Assembly: GCA_009746045.1 (NCBI GenBank)
Contig: RPFO01000436.1
Coordinates: forward strand, 1,874,633-1,938,632
Length of the DNA stretch: 64,000 bases
Source: Mesostigma viride
Taxonomy: Eukaryota > Streptophyta > Mesostigmatophyceae > Mesostigmatales > Mesostigmataceae
Direction of reading: 5' to 3'
Every line of letters begins with the position of its first letter. Position 1 is the first letter of the stretch. A model generated the notes under the pieces. That model saw nothing but the letters and a program-made list of their open reading frames with translations, was not told the origin of the DNA and searched no databases. This document shows, in pieces, positions 11,367 to 19,399 of this stretch. Both the position numbers and the translations under genes were made by a program.

Positions 11367-12135
11367 TTATATATATATAACCCCTATTGAGTGATAGGGG
11401 CTTGTGGGGTACCGGGGAGCTATTATTGAGTGATGATGATTGAGTGATAATTGAGTGATAAAATATTGGAGTTTTTTGACTTTTTTACTGACACCCGTCA
11501 CGGGCTTACTGGCCCTTCTCAACCCCCGCCAACCTTGGCTCAAGGATCGCCGGGCTTTAGAGGTGCTTTATAATGCTGGCATCCGTCACCACCAGCCGTG
11601 GGTCTGCCGCCTACCGATCCCCTCCTACTCCCGAGCCTGGGGGTGCGATGGTTCGTGACGGGCGTGAAAAGTGTGACTTCCGTTTTGCTCAACCATGACC
11701 GACCGCGGACAGCGGGGGTGGGTGAAAACTGTGGGAGAGGGTGTAGCGTTCTGCTCAACTTTTATAACAAAAGCATTCAAAAGTTGAGCAGAACGCGGGA
11801 CCTCGAAAAGTCAATCTCACCGCCCAGCGCGCACCTGGGTCGATGGACGGCGTGAAAAAAAGTGACTTCCGTTTTGCTCAATCGCGACCGACCGCGGACA
11901 GCGGGGGTGTGTGAGAACAGCGGGAGAAGGTTCAGCGTTCTGCTCAACTTTTATAACAAAAGCATTCAAAAGTTGAGCAGAACGCGGGACCTCGAAAAGT
12001 CAAGCTCACCACCCAGCGCGCACCCGGGTCGCTGGAAACCCCAGCCCTGGTCGGGAAATTCGCGGAACTTTCGTGCAGGGGTCTGCGTCCTCGCGGTACT
12101 CGGGAAGGGCGGGAGAGGGGGTGGCGGGGTTTTAG
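11367..12135 (+). repeat. PLV terminal inverted repeat, left
   Basis: Starts with the self-complementary TTATATATATATAA followed by the imperfect palindrome CCCCTATTGAGTGATAGGGG. It matches the reverse complement of 29271-30035 with few differences until GTGGCGGGGTTT, where the arms part. It contains two tandem copies of a 189-bp unit (from 11675 and 11864), each holding a long hairpin. Confidence 0.9.
11746..11796. repeat. Perfect 18-bp hairpin in PLV TIR (first unit)
   Basis: Arms GCGTTCTGCTCAACTTTT and its exact reverse complement are separated by 15 bases. The same hairpin recurs at 11935-11985 and in the outer unit of the right TIR. Position near both genome ends suggests a replication or packaging signal; that role is inference. 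Confidence 0.75.
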
Positions 12136-12512
12136 CGAATGTCTCTCCAGAGTTGCAGTTGCTCCTTCACCTTCGCGAATGTCGGCGAAGAGATGGACTG
12201 CCTGCCCGTGACGCAACCGGCCATGATGGAGAGAACCGCGAGGTCCTCACACACCTTGTGAACGTCGTCAGGGGTCGCCTCGCTACCTAGTGCGCGTGAG
12301 GCGGCGGCTAGGAGGGTCAAAGGATTGTCAAGCTGTTCTAACTCTAAACGGTAGTTGTCATCGTACGGGTCAGGCTTTCCGGCGATGATGCAGGATATGC
12401 GCGCCACCTCTGCGGCGTTGCGGGCCCGTTCAGTGCCGTCCTGGATGTACCCGCCACTACCCGGCTTGCAGGCCTCGATGCAGTTCAGAATGTCGTTCAT
12501 GGTCACGAACAT
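12132..12512 (-). CDS. PLV hypothetical protein, 126 aa
   Basis: A single frame starting M-F-V-T-M-N-D-I and ending W-R-D-I-R. The later methionine (M-N-D-I-L-N-C) is also a possible start. Composition is that of a small soluble, mostly helical protein with several acidic and alanine-rich stretches; there is no signal peptide or membrane segment. I recognise no domain. It is the gene closest to the left TIR and its 3' end touches the TIR boundary. GAATCTATACAGC lies 20-35 bases upstream of the start and resembles the motif seen before other PLV genes. Confidence 0.6.
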   Translation of the reverse strand: MFVTMNDILNCIEACKPGSGGYIQDGTERARNAAEVARISCIIAGKPDPYDDNYRLELEQLDNPLTLLAAASRALGSEATPDDVHKVCEDLAVLSIMAGCVTGRQSISSPTFAKVKEQLQLWRDIR

Positions 12513-12553
12513 GTTGGGAGCTGTATAGATTCATGCAAAGAGAATTTTATTGA

Positions 12554-12745
12554 TTAGTTATGTTTATTATCAGGTGATGGGGTGGGAGTCGGAGTGCCCT
12601 CGGAGTCTGGCGCGATCTCTAAAATCCATTTAGGAACATACACGCTCTCATAGGCGCGTCGGTACGTCGGGCTCCTTCTCATCCTCCTTATTGACTCCTC
12701 CAGAATTTCTGAGTACTCGTAACCAAGCTTTAAACAGTTGCCCAT
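12554..12745 (-). CDS. PLV hypothetical small protein, 63 aa
   Basis: Short frame beginning M-G-N-C-L-K-L-G-Y-E-Y, with an arginine/tyrosine-rich middle (R-R-M-R-R-S-P-T-Y-R-R-A-Y) and a T-P-T-P-T-P-S-P tail. An N-terminal M-G-x-C could be a lipidation signal (N-myristoylation/palmitoylation), but this is only a pattern. No family recognised. It fits the regular spacing of PLV genes (35-41 bases to each neighbour), which is the main reason to accept it. Confidence 0.5.
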   Translation of the reverse strand: MGNCLKLGYEYSEILEESIRRMRRSPTYRRAYESVYVPKWILEIAPDSEGTPTPTPSPDNKHN

Positions 12746-12779
12746 AGAAGTGTTTCAACCTATGATGAGCTTTTTTAAC

Positions 12780-13274
12780 CTACTTGTGATGGCACTTGCA
12801 CTTGTCGAACCCGCGAATTTTCTCAAAACGCAAGATGCAAAGAAACGACTCGTGGGTTAGTGGGATGAATTGTTTGTCATCAACTCCTCTGTCAATGTGC
12901 ACTAAACCGATCTCGAGTTTCCCGCCATTCCTAAACAAGTGATCGTTTTTTAGGTTGAAAAATGCATGGTCGTTTATCACGGTGTACGAGGCGGCAACAT
13001 CTTTGCATTCTTCGGTACATAGCACGACACTGTCTTGTGGGTTATGCTCTCCTCCAGAAAAACTTGAAGAAACTAGTCCGACAAGCGAGTAATTTTCTTG
13101 GTTTTCCACGTCCTTGAGATATGCGAAATGGACCCCTCCGCGCCATGTGCTGTCTATGATAGGCGCTCTTGGGTCTGGCTTGATATCGAAAGAATAGATT
13201 CCATTGTATTCGTCGATTGTGTTCTGTGACGCGACAGAATCTAAAGCGATTTGGTAAAAAGTGGGATAATCCAT
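12780..13274 (-). CDS. PLV hypothetical protein, 164 aa
   Basis: Frame starting M-D-Y-P-T-F-Y-Q and ending C-K-C-H-H-K. It is beta-rich in appearance with no membrane segment. The pattern resembles a small domain of unknown function; I cannot name it. A TCTCTTATAAG stretch with TATA-like character lies about 20-30 bases upstream. The next gene upstream on the same strand is the lectin/fibre-like gene, 46 bases away, so it may belong to the structural-gene block. Confidence 0.6.
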   Translation of the reverse strand: MDYPTFYQIALDSVASQNTIDEYNGIYSFDIKPDPRAPIIDSTWRGGVHFAYLKDVENQENYSLVGLVSSSFSGGEHNPQDSVVLCTEECKDVAASYTVINDHAFFNLKNDHLFRNGGKLEIGLVHIDRGVDDKQFIPLTHESFLCILRFEKIRGFDKCKCHHK

Positions 13275-13320
13275 GATACTTTATTACAACTTATAAGAGA
13301 TAATAGTTCTAGTCTTAACT

Positions 13321-15013
13321 CTACGCTGGTATGGCGGCGGGAGTTCCCCACTTGGCCACGAGATATCCGCGGATCCGTTCAAGCTCTGCGGCCGTTTTTG
13401 CGGTGTTGTAGATTAGGATCTCGCCGATCCACCCGTCAAAGGCACGACTCGCGTTGGATGAGTCTCCTCCAATAGAGAGAAGTCCCGAACCAGTTGTAGG
13501 GTCCGATCCAATTCTATTATAACCAGCTCTTCCGTCGAAGCGGGTGATAAGTGCGTTTGTACTGCTGTTGCATGAAATCGCCATGACATGTGCGGCGTTG
13601 TCAAAGAATTGAGCCCTGTTGCTGACGGTTTCGTATACAATGTTTGGAGCGAATAAGAGGACAATCTGTGACTCTGATTGATAAGCCATTAAATAAGCGC
13701 TGCCATCCGTCGATCCAAGCATGTACCCTCTGATACCCGTCCCAGGCCCCATTGATGGATATGTCGCAGTCGTTAGTTGTTTGGCGACTAGAAAAACACT
13801 CGCATTGGCCCCGATCGCGCCCCAGAAAGTGTTCACGGACCCTAACAAGCCAGACCGCGAGTTGATAAAACGGAGGGACCGTTTCGAGTTCAACTCCGCC
13901 GTATCCAGTGTCGGACACTTGGCGGAATTTGCCTGCGTCACGTGGTACCCGTTCGGCCCCTTGTCGTTCACGCGCATTACGTTCCCGCCGCCGTGTTTTG
14001 CTGGGTCGTGCCGGACGTGTCGCTGAACATCGTGGCGCTGTCGGACGGATCGTACCACGCAAACAGTGCGGGGTCCGTTGCCGGGTTGTAATTGTACGTG
14101 AATGACAGTGTGTTGGATGCTGTGTTTCCAAGCCCTGACGTTGCGCTCGTCACGGTGCCCGCGCCCACGCTTACCGTCGTCACAAAGTCCGACATGGTAG
14201 GGGTCACGTCGAACAAATAAAATGCCGCGTTTACCTGCACCAAGTTGGACGCGGTTCCGTTGGTTACGCTGATGTCGCCTAACGCGAACCCGGTGACCGA
14301 CGTGCTAAAAGTGGCCGTGACTGGGTAAACGGCACCCGTCGGGGTTCCGGACACAAGAGTCACCGACGGATTTGCCGAGTACGTGAACGACAGTGTGTTA
14401 GATGCCGCGTTGGCGTTCCCTGTCGATGCGTCCACAACAGCGCCCGCGCCCACGCTGACGTTCGTTGAAGAATTGGCGGTCGTTGGCGTCACCTGGAAGG
14501 CGTACGACGCCCCGCTGCCGGTCAGGTTGGCGGCGGTCCCGTTGGTCACGGTGATGTCGCCCAACGCGAACCCCGTGACGGACCTGCTGAATGTGGCGGT
14601 CACTTCCACTGGAGTCGATGATGGCGTCGAGCCCGCGTCGTCGCGAGAGTCACCGTCGGAGGGGGCGAGTACGTGAAGGAGAGGGTGGAGGAGGCCGTGT
14701 TGCCGATTCCTAGCGTGTTGATTGCTGCATTTGCTCCAACGCTGACGGTTGTCAGTGAATAAGCGACTGCCGGAGTCACAGTGAACGTGTAGGAGGTGTC
14801 GCTACCCGTTAAACCGGATGCAGTACCATTTATGACAGCGATATCACCCAAGGCGAAACCGGTGACTGGTTGGCTGAATGTTGCTGTTACTGCAATCGGG
14901 GAGGCGCTGGGATATGATCCTCCTGTAGTTGTTAATGTGATTGACGGCGCTATTCTTACCGGTTTACGCTTCTTCCGCATCAAAGCAGGACAAACACCAT
15001 ACTCAAACGACAT
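13321..15013 (-). pseudogene. PLV fibre-like protein: Ig-like repeats plus lectin-type domain (two frame breaks)
   Basis: Three overlapping minus-strand frames (14600-15013, 13977-14609, 13321-14058) read as one protein if two single bases are restored near 14640 and 13985 (the second in a G-run). The N-terminal two thirds hold about three repeats of V-T-A-T-F-S-x-x-V-T-G-F-A-L-G-D-I followed by N-G-T-A-x-x-L, the bacterial Ig-like (BIg) pattern. The C-terminal part starts at F-A-W-Y-D-P-S-D-S-A-T and contains F-D-G-W-I-G-E-I-L-I-Y-N, typical of concanavalin A/LamG-like jelly-roll lectins. Such proteins are surface adhesins or fibres, so a role in attaching virions to the algal surface is inferred. 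It lies just downstream of the capsid gene on the same strand. Whether the breaks are real or sequencing errors is open. Confidence 0.7.
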
Positions 15014-15039
15014 GGAGCTAGTATACTACCACAATGACA

Positions 15040-15203
15040 CTATTTTTTTGGCAGAGGATACTGGAACTTGGGTTCCATCAGCGGGCCCTTCTTGGCGGCA
15101 AGTTAGTCGCCGTGCCATTATCGGCCAGCTCAGGGGTGTCGAAGACCAGCGTGACTCTGTTGAGAGGATTCGCGGTGTATCGCGGGTCCTTGAGATAATC
15201 CAT
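15040..15203 (-). CDS. PLV small protein of 41 or ~55 aa (probable single frame break)
   Basis: Starting at 15203 the frame reads M-D-Y-L-K-D-P-R-Y-T-A-N-P-L-N-R-V-T-L-V and stops at 15078. A second frame across the same end reads K-K-G-P-L-M-E-P-K-F-Q-Y-P-L-P-K-K to a stop at 15040, and a single-base change near 15095 would join them into about 55 residues. The promoter-like motif TCTGATGGTTAGTGTATAGC sits directly upstream (15209-15228), as for neighbouring genes, which supports a real gene. No domain recognised. A different longer frame over the same bases (15026-15217) looks non-biological. Confidence 0.5.
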
Positions 15204-15208
15204 CGAAT

Positions 15209-15228
15209 GCTATACACTAACCATCAGA
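15209..15228 (-). promoter_or_regulatory. PLV promoter-like motif before the small gene
   Basis: TCTGATGGTTAGTGTATAGC, a divergent copy of the TCTAAG...GTATA motif, five bases before the ATG at 15203. Confidence 0.4.
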
Positions 15229-15233
15229 CATTT

Positions 15234-16475
15234 TTACAGGTACACGGCCGCCTGCCGCCCTGCGCCGACGTCCATCTTCGCCTCCATCTCTACGAAGATG
15301 TACGAGACATGACCCGCACCCGCGCTGTCGACGCGCAGAGTCACTACCGATGCAGTGCCCCGTAGATCGAGACCGCTCTGGTACTCGGCGCCAGCACATG
15401 GCATGTTGAGGTGACAAGCCATGACGAAATCGCTACCAGCCCATGTCTCGGGATTGATGTCTGCCCTTGCGCACGACAGACTGTTCCCCTGGTCATTGAA
15501 GGCGCTAACCAGGTTCACCCATGCCTCTGTGATGCCCATCCTGTACGCTGGTGTCTGATTGCTGCCGTTGATGTCGAACTGGAATCCGGTGAGGCCGTCG
15601 GCGGTGTGCGCGAACATGGTGTTGTATCGCGCGTTTGCCCCATCAGCTGCGGCTGCTACCTGGACAGCCAACAACTTTGACGCGGATGCAGACGAGAGGG
15701 TAGCCTTGATGCTGTAGGTGTCGCCGGGAATCGTCTGTTTGGTCGATTGCCAGGTCTTCCACCTGAACGGCAAGGTGCCACCCTCAGCCAGCCGAGACGC
15801 GAAGATCTGAGAGACCACATCCTCTTGGAACCTGTACGTGTCGATCGAGAAGTGGATGTCCTTCAGCTCAAACCCGAGACCAGCCCCAGCCGCAATACCA
15901 GCACCAGCAGCTCCTGGGATCATCACCCCGCCGTCCATGAGCGTGATGCGGATCTCGATCGGGGGAAAGAGACTGAGGTCGATGATTCGAGGGTCGCCGG
16001 ACAAGAACCCGAGCCAGTTGTCAATAATACCTTTTTGTGCTGTGTTCGCTGTAAGGGTTACGTTAGCCGCGTCGTTGAGAGACCAACCGGCAGGCCCCTG
16101 AGAGTTGATAAATCCCTGTCCTCCATGGACCGTCAACAAAGTGTTGAAGAGCTGGGCGTAATCGTTGATCGAGTCCACAGACTGGCCACCAACCAGCACC
16201 TCGAGCCGCCTGATGAGCGAAGACGTGTACGGTGGAAACTTGCAAAAACCAGCCGTCGTAGTCGGTGTCGCTTCAAAGAACATGGCGAACGAGTGAAGGT
16301 CGGCAAACCCATGGGTAGGCAGCCGGACCGCCACCACCGACCCCTGCTTGATGCCGGAGTTGGCGGAGAGCGTGGAGAGCTGTACGCGGGACGTGGAGTG
16401 CTGACCGAGCGTCTTAATGAGGTACTGCATGGACTTCGGGATCGCGCGATTGTACCAAGAACCGTCAGAAGACAT
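15234..16475 (-). CDS. MCP: PLV major capsid protein (double jelly-roll candidate), 413 aa
   Basis: A single intact frame. Residues around R-R-L-E-V-L-V-G-G-Q-S-V-D-S-I-N-D-Y-A resemble the strand-loop region near the start of double jelly-roll capsid proteins of PLVs and virophages, followed by a long insertion rich in small residues and D-P-R-I-I-D-L-S-L-F-P-P-I-E-I-R-I-T-L, typical of the end of the first jelly-roll. The C-terminus V-S-Y-I-F-V-E-M-E-A-K-M-D-V fits a final strand. The protein would form the trimeric hexon-like capsomers of the icosahedral shell. At 413 residues it is short for the family. Neighbours support the call: a small virion protein and the penton lie immediately upstream on the same strand. 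The start is set by a strong promoter-like motif ten bases upstream. A structure prediction would settle the fold. Confidence 0.75.
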   Translation of the reverse strand: MSSDGSWYNRAIPKSMQYLIKTLGQHSTSRVQLSTLSANSGIKQGSVVAVRLPTHGFADLHSFAMFFEATPTTTAGFCKFPPYTSSLIRRLEVLVGGQSVDSINDYAQLFNTLLTVHGGQGFINSQGPAGWSLNDAANVTLTANTAQKGIIDNWLGFLSGDPRIIDLSLFPPIEIRITLMDGGVMIPGAAGAGIAAGAGLGFELKDIHFSIDTYRFQEDVVSQIFASRLAEGGTLPFRWKTWQSTKQTIPGDTYSIKATLSSASASKLLAVQVAAAADGANARYNTMFAHTADGLTGFQFDINGSNQTPAYRMGITEAWVNLVSAFNDQGNSLSCARADINPETWAGSDFVMACHLNMPCAGAEYQSGLDLRGTASVVTLRVDSAGAGHVSYIFVEMEAKMDVGAGRQAAVYL

Positions 16476-16484
16476 GGTGTGTGT

Positions 16485-16504
16485 TGTATACCTTCTACCT
16501 TAGA
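16485..16504 (-). promoter_or_regulatory. PLV promoter-like motif before the major capsid gene
   Basis: TCTAAGGTAGAAGGTATACA on the minus strand, ten bases from the ATG at 16475. It shares TCTAAG and GGTATACA at identical spacing with the element before the primase-helicase gene (25647-25666). Confidence 0.65.
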
Positions 16505-16515
16505 TAAAAATCCGG

Positions 16516-16800
16516 CTAGCTTAGGAACTTACCAAGCAGCGGGTTGGACGCCCTGTGCGCGTCCACCTTCCTCTCGATGTGCGAAAGGGCGTCGAGTCCG
16601 GTCTTCGCGGCCTTGTAGACCGTTCCCAAGACTGGGGAGCTTTCGAGGAGTTTGCTGGGAACGTGCCCGAGAGCTGCGTCCGCGGCACCGGCGGCACCCT
16701 TGATGAACCGCGCGCCCTCGCCGACTTTCCTGATCGCGTCCCCCGCCATGTGTCCGATTTTACGCGCGGTGCTCACGACTTTGCCGAAATCAAGCTTCAT
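16516..16800 (-). CDS. PLV small basic virion protein, 94 aa
   Basis: Frame starting M-K-L-D-F-G-K-V. The sequence is basic, glycine/alanine-rich and amphipathic (A-R-K-I-G-H-M-A-G-D-A-I-R-K-V-G-E-G-A-R-F-I as two runs), with no clear membrane span. Small proteins of this kind next to capsid genes in PLVs, Mavericks and adenoviruses are often cement, membrane-lytic or core proteins; which of these applies here is unknown. Its ATG overlaps the stop codon region of the penton gene by 11 bases, and a promoter-like motif precedes it inside the penton gene. That tight packing and the capsid neighbours argue it is a virion component. Confidence 0.6.
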   Translation of the reverse strand: MKLDFGKVVSTARKIGHMAGDAIRKVGEGARFIKGAAGAADAALGHVPSKLLESSPVLGTVYKAAKTGLDALSHIERKVDAHRASNPLLGKFLS

Positions 16801-17647
16801 CCTCTTCGTTTATACCTACCTGGTTAGATAATCTTCTCGCAGGCAGAACGTCCTTGTCGAGCGCCATGTACTTGAGAATACCCCCGATCTTCCGCGCCTC
16901 GACCCCCATGGCCTTTTGCGGGGATATCCGGAAAGTCAGCTGAACCACCCAGTCGCTGTACAGCTGGATCGGTGCGTCGTCCTCGTCTAACAGGCGCAGG
17001 CTGATCGACCTAGGTGAGTCTCGTACGTGCTGCCACAGTGGACTCTGCGCCTGCCATATGATGGGCTCGAGAAATTTGGACAGGTTCGGACAACACGCCA
17101 ACAGACCGCCGTAGACCGTCCCGTGGGTCGCCGAAACCACATTCCCGCGCACGATGTCCGAGTAAACATACACGGCCCGCAGCCGCCCGTTCGTGGCTGG
17201 TCGGTTGCTGTAAACGACGAACTGGTCATTCGACTGATGAATGCCGGGTGTTAGCCCGAGGACCCGCCCGACCGACTCGCCAACCAGGAACTGGAACGGA
17301 CTCTCTGCAACGAACGTGTACCGACTATTGGCCCGATCATAGGTGACTGTGAAGCTGCTGTCGATTGTCAATAAAGTCGTCTCGATGTTCTGGCGGTTCT
17401 CGATGGTGGTCCACGACCCGACCGGCAGTGAGACCGTGTGCGCCGTCGCCATCGTGACCTCAAAGGTGTTGTTATTGCTGTTGATGTGTGTCTGCTCGTA
17501 GGGAATCGTCAGCAAGGTCAGCCCCACGTCGTGGTAATCCTCTAGCAGGCCAGCAGGGATGTCCCAAATTGGATCATGTAGACCGCCCCTGGTCCTGTTC
17601 TCGGTCCTCAGCGTCAACGTCCTGCACTCCTGAACGTACTCCTTCAT
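16790..17647 (-). CDS. PLV penton / minor capsid protein, 285 aa
   Basis: Contains the pattern V-Y-V-Y-S-D-I-V-R-G-N-V-V followed, about 60 residues later, by S-I-S-L-R-L-L-D-E-D-D-A-P-I and V-V-Q-L-T-F-R-I. This Y-S-D-I-V ... D-D-x-x-P-I ... L-x-F-R signature is typical of the penton-base-like minor capsid proteins of PLVs and Mavericks, which have a single jelly-roll and occupy the five-fold vertices. The length (285) is within the usual range. The gene lies directly upstream of the small virion protein and capsid gene. Its 5' end overlaps the neighbouring 107-residue frame by 74 bases, so the start at 17647 or one of the two ends may be slightly wrong. Confidence 0.8.
   Translation of the reverse strand: MKEYVQECRTLTLRTENRTRGGLHDPIWDIPAGLLEDYHDVGLTLLTIPYEQTHINSNNNTFEVTMATAHTVSLPVGSWTTIENRQNIETTLLTIDSSFTVTYDRANSRYTFVAESPFQFLVGESVGRVLGLTPGIHQSNDQFVVYSNRPATNGRLRAVYVYSDIVRGNVVSATHGTVYGGLLACCPNLSKFLEPIIWQAQSPLWQHVRDSPRSISLRLLDEDDAPIQLYSDWVVQLTFRISPQKAMGVEARKIGGILKYMALDKDVLPARRLSNQVGINEEDEA
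16809..16828 (-). promoter_or_regulatory. PLV promoter-like motif before the small virion protein
   Basis: TCTAACCAGGTAGGTATAAA on the minus strand, eight bases before the ATG at 16800 and inside the 3' end of the penton gene. It suggests the small gene has its own start of transcription. Confidence 0.6.
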
Positions 17648-17897
17648 TCTCTACAATGACTTCAGAAGTTATTTCGTTCTTGCCGTGGATCACGACCTTG
17701 CCACTCTCTCCCGCAAGCCCACGCGATTTCCTCTTTAGGACCCTCCTCTCCTTCCCGGTGAGCGGCTTGCTCCTACAGTACAGCATGGCTGCCTCGATGA
17801 ACTCGCGAGGGGTGTCGGGGTAGAGTGTCATCCACTGGGCGATCTGCAGCATCTCGGCGTCGGAAAAGAGGTTGTCCATATTCATAGACCTTTGCAA
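17574..17897 (-). CDS. PLV hypothetical protein, ~105 aa
   Basis: Frame starting M-Q-R-S-M-N-M-D-N-L-F-S; the third or fourth methionine (M-D-N-L-F-S-D-A-E-M) is the more natural start, near 17879. The first 60 residues look like a compact helical domain (L-Q-I-A-Q-W-M-T-L-Y-P and E-F-I-E-A-A-M-L-Y-C) followed by a basic patch and an acidic, glutamate-rich tail. The tail overlaps the start of the penton gene in another frame. No family recognised. It is accepted because it fills the only gap between the penton gene and the basic protein gene with a well-composed frame. Confidence 0.55.
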   Translation of the reverse strand: MQRSMNMDNLFSDAEMLQIAQWMTLYPDTPREFIEAAMLYCRSKPLTGKERRVLKRKSRGLAGESGKVVIHGKNEITSEVIVENEGVRSGVQDVDAEDREQDQGRST

Positions 17898-17914
17898 TAT
17901 AGCATTCGAAATTT

Positions 17915-18439
17915 TTACAGGGGAGATTCACGAGACCCACTAATACCAGTAAGCTCCCCCCGTCTAAGGGCCCCGGATACGTGCTTCGGTTCCTTCTTCT
18001 TGATCATTGCTCTCAGATGCTGGTTCAGTCCTTGTTGTGTATTTGATTTTGGCTTTAACCCGCAATCGGCACATTCATAGTCGATACTAGAAAATCGCGA
18101 CCCGCCTTCAAGTCTCGCTGGTTCTGGCGAGGCAGCTACTGGTGGTGCTACTGGGACAGACACTGGAGCGGCCGCTTCAGGTTTTTGGTCATAGGCGGAC
18201 AAGGGAGGGTACGCGACAGGTTTAGCGTTTGCCATGATGGCGGACATCAACATCGCGTCCCTGAACCCGCGGGTCTCGGCGACTTTGCCTTTCTTGGCGG
18301 GTCGGCGCACTGGGGTCGAGTGGATGATGATGGAGTTGGTCATCGTGCTCGTCGTGGGCATTTGGGCAGTGGTGCGGACCTTGCGGCGAGGCTTGTGTGC
18401 TTTCTTACTTGGGCGTTTTGACGTCTTCCGAGGCATCAT
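17915..18439 (-). CDS. PLV basic protein with a C2H2-like zinc motif, 174 aa
   Basis: The first 30 residues are strongly basic (M-M-P-R-K-T-S-K-R-P-S-K-K-A-H-K-P-R-R-K). The middle is Pro/Ala-rich and of low complexity. Near the C-terminus lies C-A-D-C, then 14 residues to H, then 11 to another H, a C2H2-like finger with unusual spacing. A basic head with a zinc finger suggests DNA or RNA binding, for example a core protein packing the genome; this is inference. The start has two adjacent ATGs (18439 and 18436). A promoter-like TCTTAG...TTATAAA lies upstream. Confidence 0.6.
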   Translation of the reverse strand: MMPRKTSKRPSKKAHKPRRKVRTTAQMPTTSTMTNSIIIHSTPVRRPAKKGKVAETRGFRDAMLMSAIMANAKPVAYPPLSAYDQKPEAAAPVSVPVAPPVAASPEPARLEGGSRFSSIDYECADCGLKPKSNTQQGLNQHLRAMIKKKEPKHVSGALRRGELTGISGSRESPL

Positions 18440-18443
18440 GTGC

Positions 18444-18463
18444 TTTATAACACTGTACTAAGA
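18444..18463 (-). promoter_or_regulatory. PLV promoter-like motif before the basic protein gene
   Basis: TCTTAGTACAGTGTTATAAA on the minus strand, four bases before the first ATG at 18439. The same two blocks (TCTxAG and xTATA) are spaced as in the capsid promoter-like motif. Confidence 0.5.
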
Positions 18464-18465
18464 TT

Positions 18466-19334
18466 TTAAACAGTCCACGTGATTGGGCCAAATATCTCCC
18501 CACTTGCCGGCAATCCTGACTTGGACCTGCATTTGAGGGGCGGGTCGAGATACACCACAGCACTACCAGAACCCAGCGGCTTATCCACCCTCAAGAGTAT
18601 CTCATACACCCCGTCAGCCTCGTCATAACCAGGCGCGACTCGCCAAGATGGACCGACAAGGAGCCTGCCGGTTGTGCCAGGCCCATAAATGAAATTCACG
18701 GCATCTGGCAGAAGTCTGTAGGGGTGGCCGATGTCCAGAAGGGCGGGCGCACCTTGCGTGAAATGGACCCGGAGATAGAACGCGCTAAGTGTGGTCGGGG
18801 GCGATATGACAGCCCCGTTTTGATCTCGAAAGCTCAGAGTTCCCTTTGGTCCGAGTTCCCAGAGCTCTGGCTGCATGTAGTCATAGGCCACCGTTCGCAT
18901 CCCGGTTATCGAGAATGGGATTCTATGGGCCTCGCGCTCGTCTGTGTAGACAGCCTCATTGAGGTATGATGTCGTGCCTACTTGAAAACCCCCGTCCCCA
19001 TAAAACTTTGCCGTCGATGAGGACGTAATGATGAGGGTGGAATGTGGATTAAAAGAAGCCGTTGGCGTGAACGTCACAGTGAACAAGTGCGTTAGACCTC
19101 CTATAGAAGGAGAGAATGGCGTCGGTAATTCGATGGATACAACGATCCATCTAGTCGATCCACTTATCCAAGTTGCCGCGGAAAGCGTGCCTCCTTCCCA
19201 ATCTGCGCCCTTTGTAATGGTGCTTACGGGGTTGGTATTACTTAGAGACGTTGAGTTATAATACAAATCAACTGTGAATTTTTTATGTGTGGGAGGTCTG
19301 GTAGTACCCCGTAGACAGCAACTGGGTACGTCAT
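18466..19334 (-). CDS. PLV hypothetical structural protein, ~288 aa (one frame break in an A6 run)
   Basis: The main frame runs from 19278 down to a stop at 18466, but has no good ATG of its own. Just upstream, in another frame, M-T-Y-P-V-A-V-Y-G-V-L-P-D-L-P-H-I-K starts at 19334, and the two frames meet in a run of six A (19279-19284 read on the minus strand). A one-base length error there gives one continuous beta-rich protein containing V-D-L-Y-Y-N-S-T-S-L and ending I-F-G-P-I-T-W-T-V. No domain recognised. Position in the minus-strand structural block suggests a virion protein, perhaps a fibre or vertex component. The break could be a sequencing error or real. Confidence 0.55.
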
Positions 19335-19399
19335 GGGCGTATTCCCATAATCGTATGGCGGCAACTTTGCGACGGCGTGGATGAGGTTATCTTTCGTTG

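Noticed and set aside
11862-12290. 142-codon plus-strand frame in the left TIR
   Set aside because: It follows the repeat and hairpin structure and runs antisense into the gene at 12132-12512; the equivalent frame is not kept in the right TIR.
15026-15217. 63-codon frame next to the capsid gene
   Set aside because: Arginine/serine/tryptophan-rich composition. The overlapping frame starting at 15203 reads as better protein and has a promoter-like motif.
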